DNA of 64,000 bases from Candidatus Melainabacteria bacterium (GTDB lineage: Bacteria > Cyanobacteriota > Vampirovibrionia > Obscuribacterales > Obscuribacteraceae). The stretch spans positions 1 to 64,000 of the forward strand of contig DAIDIP010000018.1 in the NCBI GenBank assembly GCA_027451745.1. The letters are read 5' to 3'. The notes beneath the pieces are model-generated. The model did no database searches and was not told the DNA's origin. It was given only the letters and a program-made list of their open reading frames with translations. Shown piece by piece: positions 8,199 to 17,149 of the stretch. A program made the translations under genes and the position numbers. Position 1 is the stretch's first letter; each line of letters starts with the position of its first letter.

Positions 8199-11063
8199 TT
8201 ATATTGCTAAGTCCAGTGCTGTGATAGCTTGAAAGCAATCATTGCAAAGCTGTGGGTGTTCTTTGTTGGAACCAACGTCTAATGTATATTTCCAACAACG
8301 TACACATTTAGTACCGGCAGCCTTTAATACAGCTACTTTTATGTCATTCTCATCTAAGGAAGAAAGTACTTCTTCTTCTTGCTTATGAGAGCCGTTATTA
8401 TTCTCCACTAGTTCAACTTGAGAGGTAATGAAAAAGGCTGGTAAATCAGATTTGATTGTCTCTGCTTTCTTTGCCATTTTTTCTTCCCCGATAGAAATAT
8501 GAACTTGAGCTTCTAGCGAGCTACCTATTAGTCTAGCGGCACGAGCCTGTTCAAGTGCTTTAAGCACTACTGTTCTAAGAGCTAGCAAATCAGTCCAGAA
8601 TTCTTCTTTACTGTCATCAACGAACTCTTTTTTTACTTGAGGAAAATCATTGAGTAAAACACTTTCGTCTAAATTCCAGCTTTGTTTGATTGCCTCAGGT
8701 ATATGTGACCATATGTCTTCAGCCAAATGTGGCGTAACTGGTGCAAGTAATAGAGCAATTGCTTTGACTAATTCTGCTAGTACTGTTTGTACGGCACGTC
8801 TGCTTTCTGATTTAGGAGCAGCTGTATAGAGTCTATCTTTGACAATGTCAAAATAAAAGCTGGATAAATCAACAACACAGAAATTTTGTAAGACTTGATA
8901 GTATTTGAAAAATTCATAACGATCAAAATCTACACGCACGTCTTCTATGACCGTTTGTAGTCTATGTAAAATGAATTTATCAAGGTCTTTTAATTGCGTA
9001 TAGGGTACTTGATCCGTACTTGGGGTATAGTTGTACAAATTACCCAAGAGATAACGAGCGGTATTGCGCAACTTACGATAGATTTCGGCGATTTGAGTTA
9101 ACAGGTTTTTACCTATGGGCAGATCGTCGGTATAGTTGAGTGAAGCTACCCATAGTCTTAATACGTCAGCACCGTATTGGCTTATTACTGCTTCTGGTTC
9201 GACCATATTGCCAGATGACTTGGACATCTTTCTTCCGTGTTCGTCAACAAAGAAACCGTGTGTGAGTACAACTTTATATGGAGCTACACCTTTAGTAGCT
9301 ACGCTTGTAAGCAATGATGATTGAAACCAGCCTCTATGTTGGTCGCTACCCTCTAAATACATTTCACATGGGGTCCCTCTAAGTTCGGGGCGTTCGTCTA
9401 AGACGGCGGCATGGGTAGAACCAGAGTCAAACCATACATCCATAATGTCAGTTTCTTTGCGAAAGTCTTTGCTGTTGCATTTTTTGCATTTTGTATCTTT
9501 GGCTAAGAAATAATTAGCTTCTTCTTTCCACCAACTATCAGAACCTTCTTGGGCAAAAATATCAGCTACTCTATTGATACTTTCTAAAGTCATGAGTACA
9601 TGATTACAAGATTGGCAATAAAAAACAGGTATGGGAACGCCCCAGGCTCGCTGCCTGCTTATACACCAGTCAGAACGGTTTTCTACCATGTTATAAATGC
9701 GGTTGCGGCCTGATTCAGGTATCCATTTAACCGTGTCGATCGCTTCTAATGCTTTTTTGCGAAAACCATCAACTGAAGCAAACCATTGTTCTGTGGCGCG
9801 AAATATAAGCGGTTTTTTGCAACGCCAACAATGAGGATAGCTATGCTGTACTTTGCCTGCATGAACTAGAGAGCCATTGCTTTGCATAAGCTCAACAATT
9901 TGTGGAATTGCTTTGTCATATCTTTGGCCAGCAAATTGTTGAGCTTCGGCTGTGTAAATACCGCGTCCGTCAACTGGAGAAAGAACACCAAGTTTGTATT
10001 TTGCGCCTAGTTCAAAGTCTTCTGGACCGTGACCAGGAGCAATATGCACACAGCCTGTACCAGCTTCAGCTGTAACGTGGTCACCTAAAATAATTGGACT
10101 TGGTCTATCAAAAAATGGATGCTTAGTTTGGAGGTGTTCGAGATCTTTGCCAGAAAGTTTAGCGATGGTTTGTTTGTAATTTTCTGATAGTTTAGCATTG
10201 GTCAAAAAAGCATCTTTAAGTGAACTTGCTACTATGAGTATTTCACCTGATTTTAGTTCTAGCAATTCATATTCGAATTCAGGGTGAACAGCAATGGCTA
10301 AGTTAGACGGTAAAGTCCAAACAGTAGTGGTCCAGATGACAAAGAAAACATCTTTTGCTGGATCAAGTTTTTTATTGCTTAAATTGGCTAATTTTTCTTT
10401 TGATTCTTTATCTACTGCGAATTTGACATAGACATCTTCCGATGTATGCTCATGATATTCAATTTCTGCCTCAGCTAAAGCTGTTTCACAATTAGGACAC
10501 CAGCTGACTGATTTAAGTCCTTTATAGAGATAACCTTTAGCAGCCATTTGTCCAAAAACACGCAATTGTGCAGCTTCGAATTTACTATCCAAAGTTATAT
10601 ATGGGTGTGCCCAGTCACCCCAGACGCCTAAACGTTTAAAATTTGTTTCTTGTCCCTGTAAGTTTTTTAGGGCAAATTCGCGGCAACGTATTCTTAATTC
10701 AAGAGGAGTTAAAGCATTACGACCACCCTTAACATCTTTTACAACAGCTGTTTCAATTGGTAATCCGTGGCTATCGTATCCAGGCACATAAGGAGCATAG
10801 AAGCCATGCATTGCCTTGTATTTGGTAACTATGTCTTTAAGTATTTTGTTGAGTGCATGTCCTAAATGAATTTTACTTGAACTAAGATAAGGGGGACCAT
10901 CATGGAGAACAAACTTTTCACCATTTTTTCTTTTATCTAGATTGCGCTCGTAAACTTTGCTTGCTTGCCATTTAGATTGAATTTCAACTTCCCGCACTTG
11001 GCTATTTGCTTTCATTGGAAAATCAGTTTTGACTGGATTGATGCTATATGCCTTATCTGACAT
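8199..11063 (-). CDS. ileS: Isoleucine-tRNA ligase
   Basis: Class I aminoacyl-tRNA synthetase charging tRNA-Ile (954 aa). Seen: the HIGH-type motif HLGH at residues 66-69, preceded by the diagnostic DGPPY but with the less usual LSSSK spacer; the editing domain (CP1) with WTTTVWTLPSNLAI and [20 protein letters not shown] near residue 615; and an anticodon-binding C-terminal half. The C-terminus carries a zinc-binding CVRCW...CNDC pattern, as in bacterial IleS of the zinc-containing type. The product is full length. The gene converges on the tsaC operon, with only 26 nt between stops. Confidence 0.97.
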   Translation of the reverse strand: MSDKAYSINPVKTDFPMKANSQVREVEIQSKWQASKVYERNLDKRKNGEKFVLHDGPPYLSSSKIHLGHALNKILKDIVTKYKAMHGFYAPYVPGYDSHGLPIETAVVKDVKGGRNALTPLELRIRCREFALKNLQGQETNFKRLGVWGDWAHPYITLDSKFEAAQLRVFGQMAAKGYLYKGLKSVSWCPNCETALAEAEIEYHEHTSEDVYVKFAVDKESKEKLANLSNKKLDPAKDVFFVIWTTTVWTLPSNLAIAVHPEFEYELLELKSGEILIVASSLKDAFLTNAKLSENYKQTIAKLSGKDLEHLQTKHPFFDRPSPIILGDHVTAEAGTGCVHIAPGHGPEDFELGAKYKLGVLSPVDGRGIYTAEAQQFAGQRYDKAIPQIVELMQSNGSLVHAGKVQHSYPHCWRCKKPLIFRATEQWFASVDGFRKKALEAIDTVKWIPESGRNRIYNMVENRSDWCISRQRAWGVPIPVFYCQSCNHVLMTLESINRVADIFAQEGSDSWWKEEANYFLAKDTKCKKCNSKDFRKETDIMDVWFDSGSTHAAVLDERPELRGTPCEMYLEGSDQHRGWFQSSLLTSVATKGVAPYKVVLTHGFFVDEHGRKMSKSSGNMVEPEAVISQYGADVLRLWVASLNYTDDLPIGKNLLTQIAEIYRKLRNTARYLLGNLYNYTPSTDQVPYTQLKDLDKFILHRLQTVIEDVRVDFDRYEFFKYYQVLQNFCVVDLSSFYFDIVKDRLYTAAPKSESRRAVQTVLAELVKAIALLLAPVTPHLAEDIWSHIPEAIKQSWNLDESVLLNDFPQVKKEFVDDSKEEFWTDLLALRTVVLKALEQARAARLIGSSLEAQVHISIGEEKMAKKAETIKSDLPAFFITSQVELVENNNGSHKQEEEVLSSLDENDIKVAVLKAAGTKCVRCWKYTLDVGSNKEHPQLCNDCFQAITALDLAI

Positions 11064-11332
11064 TTATTTTTCCTACGCGTTTATATGCCAGCAAGCTGGC
11101 GTCCTTAATTATGTGATAAGAATATCGCTTGTCAGGCAACATAGTCAATTGACGCTTAGTTCTTGGTTTACTAAACTTATTTCAGAGTGGACGCATTGAG
11201 GCAGCGCTAAAATAAAGACAGGCGGAGAAGTGGAGCGAACGGCGACGGTGAGGCGGCGGAAGTGGAACGAAGTAAAATACGCGCGTTGAGGCGAGGGACG
11301 AAGCCGAGGCAGCGCTAAAAAAGAGGTTATTC
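11064..11332. other. Intergenic region with leader repeats between ileS and the IMPase gene
   Basis: Divergent region of 269 nt. Next to ileS is a small inverted repeat GCCAGC/GCTGGC (11087-11100). From 11191 the sequence becomes GC- and purine-rich. The 15-mer GAGGCAGCGCTAAAA occurs twice, at 11199-11213 and 11306-11320, bracketing a GCGGAGAAG/GCGAACGG-rich block. The second copy is part of the dispersed repeat annotated separately. AAGAGG upstream of the GTG start at 11333 is a plausible ribosome-binding site. Confidence 0.6.
11270..11317 (-). repeat. Dispersed leader repeat, copy B
   Basis: Read on the minus strand it begins GCGCTGCCTCGGCTTCGT and continues through CTCAACGCGCGTATT, matching copies at 18394-18450 and 63608-63661 over about 45 bp. 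Relative to the downstream plus-strand gene (start 11333) it sits in the 5' leader, about 15 nt before the start codon. Orientation with respect to the downstream gene is the same as in the 63608 copy. Confidence 0.75.
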
Positions 11333-12130
11333 GTGGATAAAACTAAAGAAGTGGCGGTGAGAGCTGCACGGGCAGCTGGTCAATTAATGCTGGAGCGTGT
11401 AGGTGATATAGGCAAAATTGACTATAAAGGTGCGTTCAATCTGGTAACGGATGTAGATAAAGCAGCTGAGCAAATAATAATCAAGATTTTACGCGAAGAG
11501 TTTCCTGATGATGCGATTTTAGCTGAAGAAAGCGGAGCTAGCCAAGGTAATAATAGTAATCGGCGTTGGTTTATTGATCCAATTGATGGGACAACAAATT
11601 TTGCTCACAGTTATCCACTATTCTGTGTATCTATTGGACTCGAAGAAGCGGGCAAATTAGTGTTGGGCGTAGTATTTAACCCTGTTGCTAACGAGCTGTT
11701 TTGGGCTCAAGATGGAAAAGGGGCATGGTTAAACAATACAGCAATACATGTATCAAAAGTGATTGCACTGGGAGAAAGTCTTTTGGCTACCGGCTTCCAT
11801 TCTGCAAGCAGGGCTACTGAGCCATCTAACAGAGAATTGTTTATGCACATTACTGATACTACTCATGGTGTGAGACGTGATGGCTCTGCGGCACTTGACC
11901 TGTGTTTTGTTGCATGTGGTCGCACGGAAGGGTTTTGGGAAAAACAAATATCTTTATGGGATATTGGAGCTGGTACAGTCATTGTGCGTGAAGCTGGTGG
12001 ACAAGTAACTGGCCCTAACGGTAAAGAATTTGATTTATCCAATATCAAAGTAGACATTGTAGCTACAAATGGATTGATTCATGATCAGTTAATTGGTGCT
12101 TTGACTGGAGCGCCGATTGCAAAAAGATAG
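11333..12130 (+). CDS. Inositol-1-monophosphatase family protein
   Basis: Mg-dependent phosphatase of the IMPase/SuhB/CysQ superfamily (265 aa). Seen: the metal-binding motifs AEESG (near residue 64), IDPIDGTTNF (about 79-88) and WDIGAGTVIVREAGG near the C-terminus. Such enzymes dephosphorylate inositol monophosphates, related sugar phosphates or PAP; the length and motifs fit SuhB best, but specificity cannot be decided. The start is GTG, preceded by AAGAGG. It is followed 29 nt later by the GH57 gene on the same strand, and the two may be co-transcribed. Confidence 0.92.
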   Translation: MDKTKEVAVRAARAAGQLMLERVGDIGKIDYKGAFNLVTDVDKAAEQIIIKILREEFPDDAILAEESGASQGNNSNRRWFIDPIDGTTNFAHSYPLFCVSIGLEEAGKLVLGVVFNPVANELFWAQDGKGAWLNNTAIHVSKVIALGESLLATGFHSASRATEPSNRELFMHITDTTHGVRRDGSAALDLCFVACGRTEGFWEKQISLWDIGAGTVIVREAGGQVTGPNGKEFDLSNIKVDIVATNGLIHDQLIGALTGAPIAKR

Positions 12131-12159
12131 ATTAGACAATTTGTAAAAGGCAGAAATTT

Positions 12160-13860
12160 ATGACTGAGCAATTATCTGTATGTTTTATGTGGCATATGCA
12201 TCAGCCATTGTATAAGGATCGTTTGACTGGTAAATATTTGCTGCCTTGGGTACGTCTTCACGCCATTAAAGATTATCTTGATATGGCAAAAGTTTTGGAA
12301 GCTTTTCCCAATATTAGACAAACTTTTAATTTGGTCCCTTCTTTAATAGAGCAGATTGAGGATTATGCTCACAATAATGCAGTAGATGAGCAGTTATTGT
12401 TGACTATCAAACCATGTGAAAACTATACGAAGGAAGATAAGCTGTATATTTTAGCCGAATCTTTTCACGCTAATTTGGAACGGCAAATTAAAGTACATGC
12501 ACCATATCTGGTGTTGTATTCAAAAATGCAAAAGTTGTTAAGCAAAAGTGATTTGTACGAAGATATTCTAGATCAATTTACCAATCAGGAATATGCAGAC
12601 ATGGCAACATGGATGAATTTATCTTGGTTCGATCCACTTTGGCAAAATAATATTGATGAGTTAAAACATTTGTTAATCCAAGGAGAGAATTATTCTTTAG
12701 AGCAACGTAAAAGAATAATTCAGATACAAAGGGAACTTATAGGACAAATCATTCCATATTATCGTAAGAAGCAAGAAGAAGGACAGATAGAGGTGACAAC
12801 AACACCCTATTATCATCCGATATTGCCCTTGCTAGTTGATACTAATGCAGCACGTTTAGCTAAACCTAACGTGATTTTGCCAAAGAAACTATTCTTTCAT
12901 AGAGAAGATGCTGTGCATCAAGTAAAAACGGGCCTTGGTTTATACGAAAAGACTATGGGACAGAAATCCAATGGCATGTGGCCCTCAGAAATGTCTATAA
13001 GCCCTTCGGCTTTAGAAATTATTGCTCAGAATGGAGTGAACTGGGTAATTGCTGATGAAGCACTTTTGTGTAAAACAACTGGTGATGTTATTTATAGAGA
13101 CGAGTTTGGTAATTTGAATAGTGCTGAAACTCTTTGTCAGCCATATGAAGTTTTTGTAGGTGATGAAAAGATTACTGTGTTTTTTAGAGAATTGGTGACT
13201 TCAAACGAGCTGAGTTTTTCTTACGGTAGCAGGGCTGCTGAAGAAGCAGCCTCTGCTTTATATATGAGACTAAAACATATTCAAAAACGGCTCTTAAATT
13301 GGGAAAGAGAAGGTGTGGTGGTAATTGCTCTTGATGGGGAGAATTGCTGGGAGACCTATGAAAAAGACGGGGCGCCATTTTTGCAAGAACTTTATACGCG
13401 ATTAGCTAAAGATAGTACGTTGAACGTTTGTACAATGAGCGACTATTTAGCGAGACATCCAGCCACATCTAAATTGGAAAAAATTGAAACAGGTTCATGG
13501 ATAAATGCTGATTTTCATATTTGGATTGGTGAACCTGAAAAGAATTATGCCTGGGATTTATTATGTACAACAAGGCAGTTTTTGTATGAAGAGCTAAAGA
13601 AAAGTAGTTATTCCGAAGAAACTAAAAAGGCGGCTTGGGAAGAAATATATGCAGCTGAAGGGAGCGATTGGTTCTGGTGGTTTGGCGAGCCTAATAATTC
13701 AGCCCATGACGCAATGTTTGACCAGCAGTTTAGGTTGAGACTGCAAAATGTCTATAAGATACTAGGAAAAGCCTATCCGAAGGAACTTGACGAAGCTGTG
13801 AGTGATGCAGTTCCAAAGCCGCAAGATGACCTGGTGGCTATTTTTGAAGGCAAAAAGTAG
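12160..13860 (+). CDS. Glycoside hydrolase family 57 protein
   Basis: A GH57 enzyme (566 aa), a family of alpha-glucan-active amylases, branching enzymes and 4-alpha-glucanotransferases. Seen: conserved region 1 as WHMHQP at residues 11-16; GMWPSE at 272-277 with Glu277 as the likely nucleophile; and VIALDGENCWE at 388-398 with Asp392 as a candidate acid/base. The C-terminal part contains an aromatic-rich EGSDWFWWFG segment. No signal peptide is present, so it probably acts on intracellular glycogen-like polymers. The exact activity is not predictable from motifs alone. Confidence 0.92.
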   Translation: MTEQLSVCFMWHMHQPLYKDRLTGKYLLPWVRLHAIKDYLDMAKVLEAFPNIRQTFNLVPSLIEQIEDYAHNNAVDEQLLLTIKPCENYTKEDKLYILAESFHANLERQIKVHAPYLVLYSKMQKLLSKSDLYEDILDQFTNQEYADMATWMNLSWFDPLWQNNIDELKHLLIQGENYSLEQRKRIIQIQRELIGQIIPYYRKKQEEGQIEVTTTPYYHPILPLLVDTNAARLAKPNVILPKKLFFHREDAVHQVKTGLGLYEKTMGQKSNGMWPSEMSISPSALEIIAQNGVNWVIADEALLCKTTGDVIYRDEFGNLNSAETLCQPYEVFVGDEKITVFFRELVTSNELSFSYGSRAAEEAASALYMRLKHIQKRLLNWEREGVVVIALDGENCWETYEKDGAPFLQELYTRLAKDSTLNVCTMSDYLARHPATSKLEKIETGSWINADFHIWIGEPEKNYAWDLLCTTRQFLYEELKKSSYSEETKKAAWEEIYAAEGSDWFWWFGEPNNSAHDAMFDQQFRLRLQNVYKILGKAYPKELDEAVSDAVPKPQDDLVAIFEGKK

Positions 13861-13964
13861 GCATTATTAACCCTGGTTAATTTATGGGAAAAATACGTAT
13901 TTTTCCGCAGACAAAATATGGCTTAAGCAGTAAATTATTAGCAAATCGACAGCAGGAGCAGGTT

Positions 13965-14369
13965 ATGTCGACAGGGTTTACTAATACTATAGACAATAGC
14001 ATCGTTATTCCAGCCGAACAGGCACCGCTGGGCTATGAGAACGTCAATACTCTTCAAGCAGCCTATACGGATGATTTTTCGACTCCTGAAGGACGGGACG
14101 AGATTAGGCGAGCTTTAATTAGTACTTCAGACAAGGCATATGAAGCAGAATCATTGTCTTATCTTCCTAATATAAGTATTGATGATGACATGCGAGAACG
14201 TGATGATTTAGAAAATGATATTGAAAAGCTTAATTATGATGAAATGGCTGATACTTCCTTGATCCAATCCTCTGTTTTCGAAAATGTTAAATACAGAGCT
14301 CGATTAGCTGAAGAAACGCTAGGCTATGATATTGCTTCTAAGCAAGAATTAGGGCTAAATCGAAACTAG
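13965..14369 (+). CDS. Small acidic protein of unknown function
   Basis: Not recognised. From the ATG at 13965 it is 134 aa, acidic and rich in Asp, Glu, Ser and Asn. I prefer this start over the upstream in-frame ATG at 13884 because AGGAG lies six nucleotides before it. The longer form would add 27 basic residues. There is no signal peptide, transmembrane segment or catalytic motif. It follows the GH57 gene by about 100 nt on the same strand and converges on the membrane-protein gene. It could be a small regulatory or structural protein. Confidence 0.55.
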   Translation: MSTGFTNTIDNSIVIPAEQAPLGYENVNTLQAAYTDDFSTPEGRDEIRRALISTSDKAYEAESLSYLPNISIDDDMRERDDLENDIEKLNYDEMADTSLIQSSVFENVKYRARLAEETLGYDIASKQELGLNRN

Positions 14370-14378
14370 TATTTCTAA

Positions 14379-15980
14379 TTAATCAGGCGTATTTGTAGTT
14401 TTGATAATTAGTACAGATGCTTGATCTTCAGCGGCAGTTTTCCAATTGTTGTCTCTTTTTAGTTCTTCAATGAGTCGGCTATTTTTTGGCAATAAAATCC
14501 AATTGATTTGGTATTTTTGCAGTAAAGATTGCCAGCCGGGATAGAGTTGAATTATTTTGCCGTAGTTTAAATAAAAATCTTGACCATAAAAATCAGCTCT
14601 ATCGTCAATGAAGACCGGATAATCAAGCTTGTATCTTATAACCCCGCCCCAATTATCTAAAGAAAAGCCATGATAAGGGTCTAAATGCAATTGTTTGATA
14701 GCTGTAAGTGTGGTATCCGGCTTGCTTTCTTTGTCAAAATCCGCTTGTAAATAAGTGCAGCAAAAAGCTTTACCACTATTAATAGCTATTAGAATCAGTG
14801 CGGCGGTGGTTATTATAGGAAGCAGGTGGTAAGAGCAGAGTCTTTCCATCTCTGTGAAATCGATATTTAAAATATTAGCTCTATTTATAAAGCCTTGCCA
14901 TGATGGTTTGAGCGCATTATAAATTGCACCACCATTTGAATCTAATTGAGTACTACTATATAAACGAGCAATAAAAGGCAAGGCTACGATGACGTAAAGA
15001 GCCATATTGCGTTGGGCGGATAAGCTTAAATGAGCGAAGACTATATAAACTAAAAGACTAGGAAGATTGATTTTTGTTTTAGTAATAACAAGACCGACGA
15101 TAGTAAGAGCAAAGAGCAATTCTAAGAATAACGGTTGTATAGCACCGTGAAATATTGGTGAGAGAAATTCGTCGGTGGCGGCGACGATCATATTGGTTTT
15201 GAATAAATAATTTGCCACATAGGAATATAAATGATAACCATATGGATTGCACAGGCTTGCCACCACATTTAACACTAAGAGAAAAGATAGAAATTTGATC
15301 CGATTTTTATCCTGGTCCGCGGCCTCAGTACTGGCTGGTTTTAAGAAGAAATATTTGCAGATGGATGAAGCTAAATAAATACCGATTAAAACAAAACCGA
15401 GTAAAAAAGCAGGATGTGTATTAGCCCAAAGCAACATATATAAACATAAAGCTGTGGCAAGCTTTTTCTTAGTAATAGCATTGTTATGAAAACGTTCAAG
15501 TAAAGTACTAAATATATAAACACCAAAAAATGTGAATATATGGGGTCGAGCTAGCCAATGTATGGCTGCAATTGCAGCGCCGATTATTGATAAAAATCCG
15601 GCAAAGGCAAAATTACAACCATTTTCGCGACATCGTCCATAAAGCAAAAAAACCAAGAATGCTATTGCACTGGCTACAACAACATTTAACAAATTAAGAC
15701 CACCAAGTTTTACTAAGACCGCCATTAATACATCAGACAGCCATTCATAAGCTACCCAGGCTTTGTTGGCAAAAGTGTAAGACATAATGTCCGTATGTGG
15801 AATATTATGGTGTTGAAGAATGTAATTACCAGTAACTAAATGCCAGCCTGTGGAGCCATCGGCTAAAAGCATATTTTCTTTTATAAACAAAATTAGCCAT
15901 AAAATGACCAGAAAAATTATATCTGCCAGATCTGGTAAAAAATATTGTTTCTTTTGAGGCGCGTTAGTAAGTTCGGTCAT
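14379..15980 (-). CDS. Polytopic membrane protein, possible lipid-linked-sugar glycosyltransferase
   Basis: A 533-aa integral membrane protein with roughly ten hydrophobic helices and a C-terminal soluble domain of about 110 residues. The N-terminal loop DGSTGWHLVTGNYI...HTDIMSYTF (residues 41-70), with an acidic residue and WHxxTG, is reminiscent of the first periplasmic loop of PMT/ArnT-like GT-C enzymes and of DUF-type relatives. I infer possible GT-C activity; this is not proven. The start overlaps the upstream glycosyltransferase gene by 17 nt, so the two are translationally coupled. A polyprenyl-phosphate sugar made by that GT2 enzyme would be a logical donor. Confidence 0.6.
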   Translation of the reverse strand: MTELTNAPQKKQYFLPDLADIIFLVILWLILFIKENMLLADGSTGWHLVTGNYILQHHNIPHTDIMSYTFANKAWVAYEWLSDVLMAVLVKLGGLNLLNVVVASAIAFLVFLLYGRCRENGCNFAFAGFLSIIGAAIAAIHWLARPHIFTFFGVYIFSTLLERFHNNAITKKKLATALCLYMLLWANTHPAFLLGFVLIGIYLASSICKYFFLKPASTEAADQDKNRIKFLSFLLVLNVVASLCNPYGYHLYSYVANYLFKTNMIVAATDEFLSPIFHGAIQPLFLELLFALTIVGLVITKTKINLPSLLVYIVFAHLSLSAQRNMALYVIVALPFIARLYSSTQLDSNGGAIYNALKPSWQGFINRANILNIDFTEMERLCSYHLLPIITTAALILIAINSGKAFCCTYLQADFDKESKPDTTLTAIKQLHLDPYHGFSLDNWGGVIRYKLDYPVFIDDRADFYGQDFYLNYGKIIQLYPGWQSLLQKYQINWILLPKNSRLIEELKRDNNWKTAAEDQASVLIIKTTNTPD

Positions 15981-16719
15981 TTATTTGAACTTGATTATTG
16001 GAGTATTTGCCTTGTTTAGCATTTAAAGATATTTTTAGTACCTCGGCAAGCATTTTAATCGAATCAATAAATACATTCACTTTTGATCCAAGTACATTGT
16101 TCCAATTTATACCCACTTCTTCTATTCGATATTTGTTTATGCGGGCAATATAGAGTATTTCTACATCGAAAGCATATCCGTTAATAGTAGCCAAGGAAAA
16201 AATGTTACGGGCTGCATCTTTTTTGAATAATTTAAAACCGCATTGAGTGTCGTAAATGCCCGGCAACAATAAAGACTGTACAACTTGATTGAATGTGTTT
16301 CCGATATGGGTTCTATAGGCTAAAGCATTTACAGTACGATTTGGATCTGGCTTTGCTCTAGAGCCAATAGCAATGTCTGCTCCCATTTGTATAGCGGCAT
16401 TTAGTCGATCGAATTCTGCAATTGGCGAACTGCCATCGGCATCATCAATTAGAATCAAATCGCTATTGGCTGCTAATACACCAGCCCTAACAGTATAGCC
16501 CTTTCCTCTATTGATTGGATTGGTAATCGTTCTAATTTGTGGATATCTAGTTGTATATCGTTCAATAAGCGTACTAGTATTATCAGTGCTACCATCATTG
16601 ACAATAAGAATTTCGAAATCTAAGTTTCTGCCTGCAAAAAAATTACATATAGAATCTAAAGTGGCAGGCAGCCGATGCTCTTCGTTATATGCTGGAATAA
16701 CTATTGATAAGTAAGACAA
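15964..16719 (-). CDS. Polyprenyl-phosphate-type family 2 glycosyltransferase
   Basis: GT-A-fold glycosyltransferase (251 aa) resembling dolichyl-phosphate beta-glucosyltransferases. Seen: IVIPAYNEE at residues 6-14, VNDGSTDNT at 40-48, the metal-binding DDADGS at 92-97 (DxD type), IGSRA, and DTQCGFKLF characteristic of this subgroup. No C-terminal transmembrane segments are seen, so it is probably peripheral. The product would be a polyprenyl-phosphate-linked sugar used on the outer face of the membrane. It overlaps the polytopic membrane protein downstream and lies 2 nt after a small unknown gene, forming a tight three-gene unit. Confidence 0.85.
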   Translation of the reverse strand: MSYLSIVIPAYNEEHRLPATLDSICNFFAGRNLDFEILIVNDGSTDNTSTLIERYTTRYPQIRTITNPINRGKGYTVRAGVLAANSDLILIDDADGSSPIAEFDRLNAAIQMGADIAIGSRAKPDPNRTVNALAYRTHIGNTFNQVVQSLLLPGIYDTQCGFKLFKKDAARNIFSLATINGYAFDVEILYIARINKYRIEEVGINWNNVLGSKVNVFIDSIKMLAEVLKISLNAKQGKYSNNQVQINDRTY

Positions 16720-16721
16720 GA

Positions 16722-17018
16722 CTAGTTCAAAGTGGCCTTTATTTCTGGTTCTACTATCGGTTTAGGACATTCAATGTTTTCTTGACCAATTGATTCAAGT
16801 GTTTCATTGCCGAGCAATTTTTTGAGTCTTATTTTTTGCAATTCGTAGGAACGATTATTTCTTTTGTACACTATGCCGATCCTTTCTAATTGTTTAATCG
16901 CATCTAGATGATCGACAGGGACTGCGCTTATAGCTACTGAACCTTGTTCATTTAACCAAGAAATAGTTGGATAAAGAACACCTAGGAGCTTGCGCATGGG
17001 TTGTTCTGAAACTGGCAT
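16722..17018 (-). CDS. Conserved-looking small protein in a glycosyltransferase operon
   Basis: A 98-aa soluble protein that I do not recognise. The middle part (residues about 20-70) has an alpha/beta pattern with hydrophobic VAISAVP and an amphipathic helix DHLDAIKQLERIG, somewhat like a small winged-helix or regulatory domain. The C-terminus is Lys- and Glu-rich. It lies 2 nt upstream of the glycosyltransferase and is probably first in that operon. No function can be assigned. Confidence 0.6.
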   Translation of the reverse strand: MPVSEQPMRKLLGVLYPTISWLNEQGSVAISAVPVDHLDAIKQLERIGIVYKRNNRSYELQKIRLKKLLGNETLESIGQENIECPKPIVEPEIKATLN

Positions 17019-17149
17019 TTAAAAAGATACCTCCGTACCAGGCTTAATTTTAACACTTCTTTTGATGTCAGGCAGTCACTTATATAAGTTAAGGAAAAAT
17101 CCAAGCTTATGTTTATTACATGTGACTATAAATTACATAAAAGAAATAA

